NCBI RefSeq assembly: GCF_024666615.1
Contig: NZ_CP088297.1
Span: forward strand, 3,948,501 to 4,012,500
Direction: 5' to 3'
Source: Aquabacterium sp. J223
GTDB lineage: Bacteria; Pseudomonadota; Gammaproteobacteria; Burkholderiales; Burkholderiaceae_C
Length of the DNA: 64,000 bases
Shown here: in pieces, positions 46,349-54,816 of the stretch
How positions within the stretch are numbered: position 1 is the first letter of the stretch
How the letters are laid out: each line of letters opens with the position of its first letter
Notes under the pieces: model-generated
What the model saw: only the letters and a program-made list of their open reading frames with translations
The model's database searches: none
Told to the model about the DNA's origin: nothing
Made by a program: the position numbers and the translations under genes

Positions 46349-47458
46349 TCAGCGCAACACCGCGTTCGTCCCCCGGCGAACGAGGTCGAAGTCGATGTCC
46401 AGTCCGAGTCCCGGCTGGGCCGGCGCCTGCACCAGGCCCTTCGCGTCGACCTCGATGTCCTGCACAAGGCCATGGCGGTGCGATTCCACCGGCAGCAGCA
46501 CCTCGAAGAACTCGGTGTTGCGGATGGCCAGGGCGACGTGCAGGCCGGCCAGGTTGTTCAGCGAGTTTCCGCCATGGTGCACCTCGTACTGCAGGTTGAA
46601 GGCCTCGGCCAGGTGGGCCGTCTTCACCATCGTCGTGATGCCGCCCTTGAGCGGCACGTCGCCGCGCAGGTAGTCGGTGGCGCGCTCGGTGAGCCACACG
46701 GCATAGGTGTCCAGGCCGCCGATCGGCAGCTCGGTGGCCATCAGCGGGATGTCCAGCTTGTCGCGCAGCTTGCGGCAGTTGTAGACGTCGTTCTCCGTCA
46801 GCGGATCCTCGTACCACCTGAAGCCGAGCTGCTCGATGGCGCGGCCGACGCGCACGGCCTCGTCGAATCGGTAGGCGAAGGAGGCGTCGAGCATCAGCGT
46901 GTAGCCGTCGCCCACCGCGCGCCGCACGGCCTCGCAGATGGCGATGTCCTGTGACGCCTCGCCCACCGGGTGGATCTTGTAGGCGGTCCAGCCCAGCGAC
47001 TTGAAGTGCAGCGCCTGCTCGACGTAGGCGTCGGTGCCGGACAGCTTCTGGGAGCTGGCGTAGGCGGGCAGCGCCTGCCGGTACCCGCCGAGCAGGCGGT
47101 GGATGGGCAGCCCGGCCACCTTGCCCGCGATGTCCCAGAGGGCCACGTCCACCGTCCCCATGGGACGCAGCGTGGACGTTCGAGACCAGCGACGCATCAG
47201 CTCGTGCAGGCGCTCGCGCTCGAGCGGGTCCTCGCCCATCAGCAGGGGCTTCAACCCCTGCATCAGCGCTGCGGCGTCCAGCCCCGCCGGCCTCATCGCC
47301 GAGCCGAGGAACGCATGGCCTTGCACGCCCTCATCGGTGTCCAGGGTCAACAGTCCCAGTTCCAACGTGCCGGACAGGTTGGCCAGGTGGGCCGCATAGC
47401 GCGTGGGCGGCACGCCCGGGACGGTGAACATCGTCAGGGTGAGATCGGTGATGCGCAC
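46349..47458 (-). CDS. Mandelate racemase/enolase-superfamily enzyme (acid-sugar dehydratase type)
   Basis: A 369-residue enolase-superfamily protein. The magnesium ligands are Asp191, Glu217 and Glu243. The base on one face is Lys161 in YKIHP, with His163 replacing the second lysine of the usual KxK pair. The other face has His294/His295 with Asp267 (RGD), an MR-type His-Asp dyad. It abstracts a proton next to a carboxylate, most often to dehydrate a sugar acid. Paired with a Bug receptor 4 bases upstream on the same strand and a divergent hydroxyacid dehydrogenase. The substrate is unknown. Confidence 0.88.
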   Translation of the reverse strand: MRITDLTLTMFTVPGVPPTRYAAHLANLSGTLELGLLTLDTDEGVQGHAFLGSAMRPAGLDAAALMQGLKPLLMGEDPLERERLHELMRRWSRTSTLRPMGTVDVALWDIAGKVAGLPIHRLLGGYRQALPAYASSQKLSGTDAYVEQALHFKSLGWTAYKIHPVGEASQDIAICEAVRRAVGDGYTLMLDASFAYRFDEAVRVGRAIEQLGFRWYEDPLTENDVYNCRKLRDKLDIPLMATELPIGGLDTYAVWLTERATDYLRGDVPLKGGITTMVKTAHLAEAFNLQYEVHHGGNSLNNLAGLHVALAIRNTEFFEVLLPVESHRHGLVQDIEVDAKGLVQAPAQPGLGLDIDFDLVRRGTNAVLR

Positions 47459-47462
47459 GGCG

Positions 47463-48434
47463 CTACTCGACGAGGTTGTTGGCGCGGATCACCGGAGCCC
47501 AGGTCTCGATGTCCCTGCGGATGAGCGCGGTGAAGGCCTCGGGGCTGAGCAGGGTCGGGATCTGGTCGGGGCCGAGCACGTTGCGCACGGCCGGCGACGC
47601 CATGGCGGCGACCACCGCGGCATGCACCTTGTCGATCACGGGCCGCGGCGTGCCGGCCGGCGCCGCGATGCCGTGCCAGTAGGTGAACACATGCTCGGCG
47701 AACCCCGCCTCACGGAACGTGCCAACCTCGGGGAAGGCCGGCAGCCGATCGGGCAGCGAGGTGGCGATGACCTTGAGGGCGCCGGCGCGCACATGCTGGA
47801 ACGGTGTGGCGATGCTGCCGGCGAACACCGGCAGGTGGCCGCCCAGCACGTCCTGCACCGCCGGGCCCTCGCCCTTGTACGGCACGTGCTGGAAGGCGAC
47901 GCCGGTCGCCTGCTTGAGCCGCTCCATCAGCAGGTGCGGCGAACTGCCGGCGCCGGACGTGCCGAAGTTGAGCCCGCCTTGGCGCCGGGCGTGCTCGACC
48001 AGCTCCTTGAGGTTGTTGACCGGGAGGTCCTTGCGCACCGTCAGGGACACCGGCGAGCGGTAGAACGTGGTGATGGGCTGGAAGTCCTCCAGCCTGTAGC
48101 GCACGTCCTTGTAGGTGACCAGGTTCGTCGAGATGGTCGGCCAGCCGAGGTACAGCAGCGTGTAGCCGTCCTTCGGCGCCTGCGCCACCAGTTCCGCGCC
48201 GAGCATGGAGTTGGCGCCCGGCCGGCTGTCGACCACCACCGGCTGGCCGAGGCTGGCGCGCATCTGCTCGGCCAGCGCGCGGGCCAGGGTGTCGGCACTG
48301 CCACCCACGGCGTAGGGCAGCACCAACCGGATGGGACGGGACGGGTAGCTTTCCTGTGCCTGGGCGGGCGCGGCCGCAAGCCAGGGGACGCAGAGCAGCG
48401 CCAGCCAGGCGGCGCGGCGGCGGGTCGAGGTCAT
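47463..48434 (-). CDS. Bug-family periplasmic receptor
   Basis: A 323-residue receptor with a clear signal peptide (MTSTRRRAAWLALLCVPWLAAAPAQAQ) and the motifs YPSRPIRLVLPYAVGGSADTLA, VDSRPGANS and DGYTLLYLG. AAGGAG precedes the ATG at 48434. It is transcribed with the enolase-superfamily gene, so a hydroxy or sugar acid is a likely ligand. Confidence 0.93.
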   Translation of the reverse strand: MTSTRRRAAWLALLCVPWLAAAPAQAQESYPSRPIRLVLPYAVGGSADTLARALAEQMRASLGQPVVVDSRPGANSMLGAELVAQAPKDGYTLLYLGWPTISTNLVTYKDVRYRLEDFQPITTFYRSPVSLTVRKDLPVNNLKELVEHARRQGGLNFGTSGAGSSPHLLMERLKQATGVAFQHVPYKGEGPAVQDVLGGHLPVFAGSIATPFQHVRAGALKVIATSLPDRLPAFPEVGTFREAGFAEHVFTYWHGIAAPAGTPRPVIDKVHAAVVAAMASPAVRNVLGPDQIPTLLSPEAFTALIRRDIETWAPVIRANNLVE

Positions 48435-48556
48435 GAAGTCTCCTTGCTTGTCGTGTCGTCCCGCGCACCGATCGAACGCCGGGCCAGCGCCCGCCGGCGG
48501 CAGGCGTGTCAGCATACGCACTATCGCCGAGCGCGACACCTGGAGGCAGCCTGACC

Positions 48557-49534
48557 ATGCGGCTCGTTTACTGGCCCCGCTTTCCCCTTGCCCGCGAGCA
48601 GATCATCGCGGGGCTGACCGCCCTGCCCGGGGTGCAGTTGACCGTGGCGGAGTCCCTGGACAGCTTCATCGCCCAGTTGCCCGGCGCCGATGGTCTCGTG
48701 CTGCCGGACGCACCGCTTCCGATGGCCCGGCAGATCAGCGCGGCGCTGCACGGCCTCGGTGGCCAGCGCTGGCTGCACCTGATCAGCGCCGGACGCGAAG
48801 GATTCGAGGCGGCCGGCCTGCCGCCGGGGACCGTGGTGAGCGCCGCCGCCGGCGCCAATGCCGCCACCGTCGCCGAGCACGCCATGGCGCTGGTGCTGGC
48901 GCTCGGCCGCCAACTCCCGGCGGCGGTTCGAGCGCAGGACACCGGACGCTGGGACAGCAGCCTGTCCGCACAGGCCCGCAGCGTCGAGGGCGCGCGGTTG
49001 CTCATCGTCGGCATGGGCCACATCGGGCGTGCCCTCGCCCCACGCGCCCTCGCCTTCGGCATGACGGTGGAGGCCGTGACCCGGCGGCCGCAGCCCGATC
49101 CGAGCCTGCACGCGGTCCATCCGCTGGAACGCCTGCGTGACAGGGCGGCCGACGCCGACGTGCTGGTGGTCGCGCTCGCGTTGACACCACAGACGACGCG
49201 GATCATCGATGCCGGCGTGTTGGAGGCCTGCCGCCCCCACGCGCTGCTGGTCAACGTGGGGCGCGGCGGCCTGGTCGAGCAGGACGCGCTGCTGGCCGCC
49301 TTGACCTCGGGGCGGCTGGGAGGCGCGGCGCTGGACGTGACCGACCCCGAGCCGTTGCCCGAAGGGCACCCCCTCTGGCGTTGCCCCCGCCTGCTGCTGA
49401 CCCCTCACTTCGCCGGCGGTGGAAGCCGGGCCACCGCCGAGCGCATCGCCGCCGGGGTCGTCGAGAACTGCCGCCGGCGGATCAACGGCGAGCCGCTGCG
49501 CGACACCGTCGTCTTGCCGACGGTGTCGCGCTGA
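48557..49534 (+). CDS. D-2-hydroxyacid dehydrogenase family (NAD-dependent)
   Basis: A 325-residue dehydrogenase. The nucleotide-binding motif is VGMGHIGRALAPRALAFG. The catalytic Arg is in VNVGRGGLVEQ, the Glu in DPEPLPEGHPLW and the His in LLTPHFAGG. It interconverts a D-2-hydroxy acid and a 2-oxo acid. Divergent from the Bug receptor/enolase-superfamily pair across 122 bases, which suggests a joint route for an acid sugar (uptake, dehydration, reduction). Confidence 0.9.
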   Translation: MRLVYWPRFPLAREQIIAGLTALPGVQLTVAESLDSFIAQLPGADGLVLPDAPLPMARQISAALHGLGGQRWLHLISAGREGFEAAGLPPGTVVSAAAGANAATVAEHAMALVLALGRQLPAAVRAQDTGRWDSSLSAQARSVEGARLLIVGMGHIGRALAPRALAFGMTVEAVTRRPQPDPSLHAVHPLERLRDRAADADVLVVALALTPQTTRIIDAGVLEACRPHALLVNVGRGGLVEQDALLAALTSGRLGGAALDVTDPEPLPEGHPLWRCPRLLLTPHFAGGGSRATAERIAAGVVENCRRRINGEPLRDTVVLPTVSR

Positions 49535-49553
49535 GGCACGGGCCGCCAGCGCG
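49527..49553. terminator. Possible bidirectional terminator hairpin
   Basis: CGCGCTG and CAGCGCG form a 7-bp stem around a 13-base loop that spans the dehydrogenase stop codon, in the gap between convergent genes stopping at 49534 and 49556. No T-run. Confidence 0.4.
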
Positions 49554-49555
49554 GC

Positions 49556-50347
49556 TCACAGGTACTCGAGGTTCGCGTCCACGCTGATGGCCTGACCCGA
49601 GACGTTGCGAGCGGCCGGTGAGCAGAGGAACAGGGCCATGGCCGCGACGTCGTCGATGCTCACCATCCGGCGCAGGGAGATGCGGCTGACGTACCGCTCA
49701 CGCATCTCCTCCTCGTCGATGCCGAGGGCCACGGCTCGTGCGGCGATGACGGCGTTCATGCGGGCCCCCTCCACGGCCCCCGGCAGGATGGCGTTGACCC
49801 GCACGCCGTGCGAGCCCAGCTCGATGGCCAGCGACTTCATCAGGCCGACGATGGCCCACTTGCTCGACGCGTAGGCCGAGCGCAAGGGATAGCCCAGACG
49901 GCTGGCCACCGACCCCATCGTCAGCAGGACGGGATCGGCCTCGGACCGCTTGAGCAGCGGCACTGCGCGCCGCGCGAAGTAGTACTGGCTGTTCAGGTTG
50001 ACGGCGATGGTGTGCTCCCATGCCTGCAGGTCGATGGTGTCGATGGCACCCGTCGGCCCGGCTACGCCCGCGTTGTTGACCAGCACGTCGAGGCCGCCCA
50101 GCGAGCCTTCCAGCGCATCGAACACGCGGTCCACGTCCGCGGGCAGCGCCGCATCGGCCACGGTGTATTCGACGCCGTGGAGCGACGACGCCAGCCGCTC
50201 CAGCCCGCGCCGATCGATGTCGCAGACGTGCACCTTCGCGCCCACCTCGTGGAACGCTCGGCAGATGGCCTGGCCGATGCCGTTGGCGCCGGCCGTCACG
50301 AGCACGCGAAGGCCGGGTCGAGGGCGAAGTGAATCGGCGAGCGGCAT
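49556..50347 (-). CDS. Short-chain dehydrogenase/reductase
   Basis: A 263-residue classical SDR. The cofactor motif is VTAGANGIGQAI, the structural NNAG is in VLVNNAGVAGP and the catalytic triad is Ser (MGSVAS), Tyr and Lys in YASSK. ASPs after the second strand (CDIDRRG) favour NAD over NADP. GAAGGAACC precedes the ATG at 50347. It faces away from the tannase-family gene. Substrate unknown; an alcohol or hydroxy acid is expected. Confidence 0.9.
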   Translation of the reverse strand: MPLADSLRPRPGLRVLVTAGANGIGQAICRAFHEVGAKVHVCDIDRRGLERLASSLHGVEYTVADAALPADVDRVFDALEGSLGGLDVLVNNAGVAGPTGAIDTIDLQAWEHTIAVNLNSQYYFARRAVPLLKRSEADPVLLTMGSVASRLGYPLRSAYASSKWAIVGLMKSLAIELGSHGVRVNAILPGAVEGARMNAVIAARAVALGIDEEEMRERYVSRISLRRMVSIDDVAAMALFLCSPAARNVSGQAISVDANLEYL

Positions 50348-50618
50348 GGTTCCTTCTTCATGGGCGGAGCGCGCCATGCTAGGCGCGGTGGCCGATGGAG
50401 CACAGGTCCGATCCGGCTGATCCCAGGTCGGCGGCGGACGGGCCGATGCGACCGCCACCGTGGTGGTTTTCCCGAGCCTGTCCGGCATGGATCGGATCTG
50501 TCCTGTGCGGACCTTCTGTGATCCCCGACGAGGCCGAATGATGCGAGCCGCCCGCCGCCCCACACCACCCCGTGGCCGGGCGGCACACCCAACACACCAC
50601 ATTGGAGATGACTCCGCC

Positions 50619-52322
50619 ATGCCCAATCGGACGGCTCCCGCCACGCCCTCTCTGATCTCGCTGCTCCTGCTCGTCACCGCCTGCGGCGGCTCCGACGATG
50701 CCCCGCCGTCGGCCGTCGTCGCCGTGCCGTTGTCGTGCGCCGAGATGGCGGGCCGCACCGTGCCGGCGGACCAGATCGGCCTGCCCACCACCGGCGCCAG
50801 GGTGACCGCCGCGGTCACCGTGGCGCCTTCCGGTTCAGGGGCGGCCGCACGGCCGGAGCACTGCCTGGTGTCCGGCGAGATCGCGCCGGTGGACCCGACC
50901 GCCCCCAGCATCCGGTTCAACCTGGCGCTGCCGACCGTGTGGAACCAGAAGGCGCTGATGCTGGGCGGCGGTGGCCTGGACGGCACGGTGCCGAACGTGG
51001 TCGGCAACGTGTCGGCCGGGCCGACGGACCAGCCGCTGCCGATCGGGCGCGGCTACGCCGTCTTCGGCAGCGACTCCGGTCACCAGGCGGGTCCGTTGGC
51101 CAGCCTCGACGCCTCGTTCGGCTTGAACGACGAGGCGCTGCACAACTACAACTCGGGCGACGCGCTGAAGAAGACGCGCGACGTCGCCATGCTGCTCATC
51201 CAGGCGCGGTACGGGCAGAAACCGGTGCGCTCGTACTTCTCGGGTGGATCGACCGGTGGGCGCGAGGCGCTCACCGCCATCCAGCGGTGGCCGGCCGACT
51301 GGGACGGCGCCATCGCGTGGTATCCCGCGCGCGCCGGCATGGTCAGCATCCTCGGGGGCCACCGGATGAGCCGGGCCCTGGCGCAGCCTGGCGCCTACCC
51401 GAACGCGGCCAAGCGCGAGGCGCTGTTCAAGTCCGCGGTGCAGACCTGCGACGCCTTCGACGGCGTCAGCGACGGCATCATCGGCCACCAGGATCGCTGC
51501 AACGCCGTCTTCGACCCGTCGACGGCGCTGGTCGATGGGGCGCCCCTGCGCTGCCCGGGCGGTGCGGACACGGGCGACACCTGCCTGTCGGACGCCCAGA
51601 TCACCGCGATGAAGGTGATCAACACGCCGACCAACCTGAACTACCTCGCCAGCGGCGAGACTCAGCATCCCGGCTACAACATCTGGGGCGCGGACACCGG
51701 CATCTACACCTGGAACACGCCCGTGCAGCCGACGGTCAACTTCCTCGCCTTCAACCGCTCGGCGCCGGTGCTTCCGATGCCGGCCGACGCGCCGTACATC
51801 AGCATCTACACCGACCAGTGGATCAAGTACCACGTGACCCGCGACCCGGGCTACAACTCGCTGTCGCTGGACCCCGAGAACCCCGGCGCCTGGGCGTCGC
51901 GGATCAGCTTCCTGAGCACCACGCTGGACGCGAAGACCGACCTCTCCGGCTTTGCGGCACGCGGTGGCCGCCTGCTGATGGCCCATGGCCTGAACGACGT
52001 GCTGGTCAGCAGCCGGTCGACGCGGGCCTACTACAACACGCTGGTCAGCCAGATGGGCCTGCAAGGGCTGCGCGGCTTCGCCCGCTATTACGAGGTTCCC
52101 GGCTACAACCACGCCGCCAGCAGCGTGTTCAACGCCACCTGGGACTCGCTGACGACCCTGGAGAACTGGGTCGAGAAGGCGACGGTGCCGGGCGAGCAGA
52201 TCACCCGTGACACGGTCGGCGTGCCGGGCCGCACCCGACCGATGTGCGAGTACCCGAAGTGGCCTCAGTACAAGGGAAGCGGCGACGTCAACGCCGCGGC
52301 CTCCTTCGCCTGCGTCAACTGA
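50619..52322 (+). CDS. Tannase/feruloyl-esterase-family lipoprotein
   Basis: A 567-residue exported esterase. The N-terminus is a lipoprotein signal (LLLLVTAC, lipidated Cys22). Ser211 lies in SGGSTGGREAL, the acid is Asp460 (HGLNDVLVSS) and the base is His498 (PGYNHAASS). In tannase, feruloyl esterase and MHETase the Ser and His are flanked by a disulfide-forming Cys pair (the CS-D-HC motif). Here they are Gly210 and Ala499, so both cysteines are lost together. Probable role: releasing aromatic acids from plant esters at the cell surface, which would supply the window's aromatic pathways. Confidence 0.87.
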   Translation: MPNRTAPATPSLISLLLLVTACGGSDDAPPSAVVAVPLSCAEMAGRTVPADQIGLPTTGARVTAAVTVAPSGSGAAARPEHCLVSGEIAPVDPTAPSIRFNLALPTVWNQKALMLGGGGLDGTVPNVVGNVSAGPTDQPLPIGRGYAVFGSDSGHQAGPLASLDASFGLNDEALHNYNSGDALKKTRDVAMLLIQARYGQKPVRSYFSGGSTGGREALTAIQRWPADWDGAIAWYPARAGMVSILGGHRMSRALAQPGAYPNAAKREALFKSAVQTCDAFDGVSDGIIGHQDRCNAVFDPSTALVDGAPLRCPGGADTGDTCLSDAQITAMKVINTPTNLNYLASGETQHPGYNIWGADTGIYTWNTPVQPTVNFLAFNRSAPVLPMPADAPYISIYTDQWIKYHVTRDPGYNSLSLDPENPGAWASRISFLSTTLDAKTDLSGFAARGGRLLMAHGLNDVLVSSRSTRAYYNTLVSQMGLQGLRGFARYYEVPGYNHAASSVFNATWDSLTTLENWVEKATVPGEQITRDTVGVPGRTRPMCEYPKWPQYKGSGDVNAAASFACVN

Positions 52323-52340
52323 CCCCTGGCTCGGCGGTGT

Positions 52341-53363
52341 TCAGCGCTTGAAGTCGCTGGGCGCCTTGCCGGTCCAGCGCTTGAACGCGCGGCGGAAGTT
52401 GGCGGCGTCGCTGAAGCCCACCAGCGCGGCGATGTCGTCGGTCTTCATCTTGGTGGTGCGCAGGTACTCGATGGCGAGCGAGGCCCGGACGTCGTCGACG
52501 ATCTCGCCGAAGGAGGTGCCCTCGCTCTCCAGCTTGCGCCGCAGCGTGCGCTCGTGCATGTGCACCATCGCCGCCACCTCGCCGAGCGCCGGCAGCCGGC
52601 CGGGCGTGGCCATCAGGATCTGGTAGACCTCGCCCGAGGCGCCCGCCGAGATCTTGGCCTGCCCGATGAGCCGCTCGCAGGTGGCCTGCATCAGCGTGGA
52701 GGTGAGCTTGTGCGCCAGCTGCGTCGGCTTGTCGAGGATGGCGGCGTCGAAGTGCAGCTCGCACGCCGGCGCGTTGAAGCTCACCGGGCACTCCAGGAAC
52801 CGGGCGTAGTGGTCGGCATGGGGCGGCTGCGGGTACGACAACGTGGCCTTCAGCGGCGTGCAGGCGGGCCCGGCCACGTCCTTCAGGTGCACCGCGTGCA
52901 GCATCAGCTGCAGTTCGATGAGGAAGCGGTGCAGGTCGGCGCTGAGCTCCGGCGACGTCAACCGCGGGAAGCTCCAGATGGCGGCACCGGCCTCTTCGCG
53001 CCACTCGATCACCACCGTGGGCGTGGCGAGGTGGTGGTACTTGACCCCGTCGTCGAAGAAGTTGCGAAGGGTCACGCTGCACATCAGCGCATAGCCGTAC
53101 ATGCCGTAGGCCGACAGGTGCATCTTGCGGCCGAGCAGGAACGGCGTGATCGGGTCGGGCACCAGCCGCACCGCGTTGCGGCAGGCCGTCAGGTACTGGC
53201 CCACCGAGGTGAGCGTCTGCGCGTCCTCCAGATCCTGGGCCGACAGGCCGGTGCCCTTGAGTGTCTCCACCGCCGGCACGCCGAGGCCGAGCAGCGTCTC
53301 GACGAGCGCGCTGACCTTGTAGGGCGCGTAGATCTTGTCGTTGAGCCAGGGCTTGAACACCAT
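52341..53363 (-). CDS. AraC-family regulator (N-terminal Arabinose_bd-type domain)
   Basis: A 340-residue AraC-type activator with an effector domain like OruR/ArgR-type regulators (residues about 15-210) and a C-terminal double helix-turn-helix (HERTLRRKLESEGTSFGEIV, LRTTKMKTDDIAALVGFSDA and FRRAFKRWTG). It is divergent from the ABC transporter operon starting at 53559, with direct repeats between, and is the obvious activator of that operon. Confidence 0.93.
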   Translation of the reverse strand: MVFKPWLNDKIYAPYKVSALVETLLGLGVPAVETLKGTGLSAQDLEDAQTLTSVGQYLTACRNAVRLVPDPITPFLLGRKMHLSAYGMYGYALMCSVTLRNFFDDGVKYHHLATPTVVIEWREEAGAAIWSFPRLTSPELSADLHRFLIELQLMLHAVHLKDVAGPACTPLKATLSYPQPPHADHYARFLECPVSFNAPACELHFDAAILDKPTQLAHKLTSTLMQATCERLIGQAKISAGASGEVYQILMATPGRLPALGEVAAMVHMHERTLRRKLESEGTSFGEIVDDVRASLAIEYLRTTKMKTDDIAALVGFSDAANFRRAFKRWTGKAPSDFKR

Positions 53364-53470
53364 CGAACCACCACTTCCTTCTGTCCCGCAAGGACCGTAC
53401 AGGGCGCGATGGTCTTGAAGGCTCGTCTCCTCGGCACTCGGGGTTAACGATGATCGAAGCTGTCCGTTTC

Positions 53471-53498
53471 GAACCTGCCGTTAGCCGGGATGAACCTG
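53471..53498. promoter_or_regulatory. AraC-type direct repeat site
   Basis: GAACCTG occurs twice on the same strand, at 53471-53477 and 53492-53498, exactly 21 bases apart (two DNA turns), 61 bases before the first ATG of the transporter operon. ATGAACC (53490-53496) also forms an inverted pair with GGTTCAT (53514-53520). Confidence 0.55.
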
Positions 53499-53558
53499 TG
53501 CCTCCTGCGGGTCGGTTCATAGCATCACCGTCCGATAACCCACGACAGGAGACCTCCC

Positions 53559-54800
53559 ATGCGCCACGTATCACGGCTGTGCTTCTTCCCCGCGGTGTGC
53601 CTGCTGTCGGCCGCCGCCCAGGGCGCCCCGGTCAAGATCGGGCTGGTCGACACGCTGTCGGGTCCGCAGGCGTCCACCGGCCTCGCCTACCGCGCGGCCG
53701 TGCGCTACACCGTGGACCGCATCAACGCCACCGGGGGTTGGAACGGCGAGCCGGTGCAGCTGCTGGAGTACGACAACCAGGGCGGGCCCGCCGGCGCCTC
53801 CGACAAGCTCAGGGCGGCCATCGCCGACGGTGTCCACATCGTCGTGCAGGGCGCCTCGTCCGCCATCGCCGGGCAGATCACGGAGGACGTTCGCAAGCAC
53901 AACCTGCGCAACCCGGGCAAGGAGCTGGTCTACATCAACGTCGGTGGCGAGGCGCTGGAGCTCACCGGCGAGAAGTGCCACTTCCACCACTTCCGCATGG
54001 CCGGCAACGCGCAGGTGCGGGTGAAGTCGCTGGTGCAGGCGATGAAGCAGACCGGCGCGCTGGGCACCAAGGTCTATGCCTTCAACCAGAACTACTCCTG
54101 GGGCCAGGACATGGAGCGCGCGGCGGTCGACACCGCCGGCCTCGGCGGCTACCAGGTGGTCGACAAGGCGCTGCACGACGTCAACAAGATCCAGGACTTC
54201 GCACCCTATGTGGCGAAGATCGCCAGCTCCGGCGCCGACACCGTGATCACCGGCAACTGGTCGAACGACCTGCTGCTGCTGATGAAGGCGTCCAAGGCCG
54301 CGGGGCTGAAGGCGCGCTTCGCCACCGTCTTCCTCGACCAGCCGGGCAACATCGCCAACGCCGGCGACACGGCGGTCGGTCACTTCGTCGCGCACACCTT
54401 CAACGCGGAGGCGGCCGGTGCCGAGGGCGAGCGGTTCGTCAAGGACTACAGCGCCAAGATGGGCCGGGCGCCGGTGTTCATCGAGCCGCAGGCCACCTTC
54501 GGCATGTTGATGGTGATGGAGGCGCTGAAGCGGACACCGCCGCCGAGCAACGGCCAACTGCCGGTCAACGCCTTCGCCCGGAACCTCGAGACGACGCGCC
54601 TCCAGACCCCGATGGGCGAAATGAGCATGCGGGCGGCGGACCACCAGGTTCAGATGCCCATGGTCGTCTCCATGGTCGCCAAGGACGCCAAGTACAAGGT
54701 CGACGACACCGACATGGGTTTCAAGCCGGTGAAGGTGTTCAGCGCCGAGGAGGCGGCGGTGCCGGCGCAGGCCAGCTGCAAGATGCAGCGCCCGAACTGA
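53559..54800 (+). CDS. ABC transporter periplasmic receptor (LivK-type)
   Basis: A 413-residue type I binding protein with a signal peptide (MRHVSRLCFFPAVCLLSAAAQGA) and mature start VKIGLVDTLSGPQASTGLAYR. ACAGGAGACC precedes the ATG. The full ABC system follows immediately, so this is its receptor. The ligand is probably the beta-hydroxy or beta-keto acid precursor handled by the last two genes of the operon; amino acids are the alternative. Confidence 0.93.
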   Translation: MRHVSRLCFFPAVCLLSAAAQGAPVKIGLVDTLSGPQASTGLAYRAAVRYTVDRINATGGWNGEPVQLLEYDNQGGPAGASDKLRAAIADGVHIVVQGASSAIAGQITEDVRKHNLRNPGKELVYINVGGEALELTGEKCHFHHFRMAGNAQVRVKSLVQAMKQTGALGTKVYAFNQNYSWGQDMERAAVDTAGLGGYQVVDKALHDVNKIQDFAPYVAKIASSGADTVITGNWSNDLLLLMKASKAAGLKARFATVFLDQPGNIANAGDTAVGHFVAHTFNAEAAGAEGERFVKDYSAKMGRAPVFIEPQATFGMLMVMEALKRTPPPSNGQLPVNAFARNLETTRLQTPMGEMSMRAADHQVQMPMVVSMVAKDAKYKVDDTDMGFKPVKVFSAEEAAVPAQASCKMQRPN

Positions 54801-54816
54801 CCCCGCTGCCGCGACG

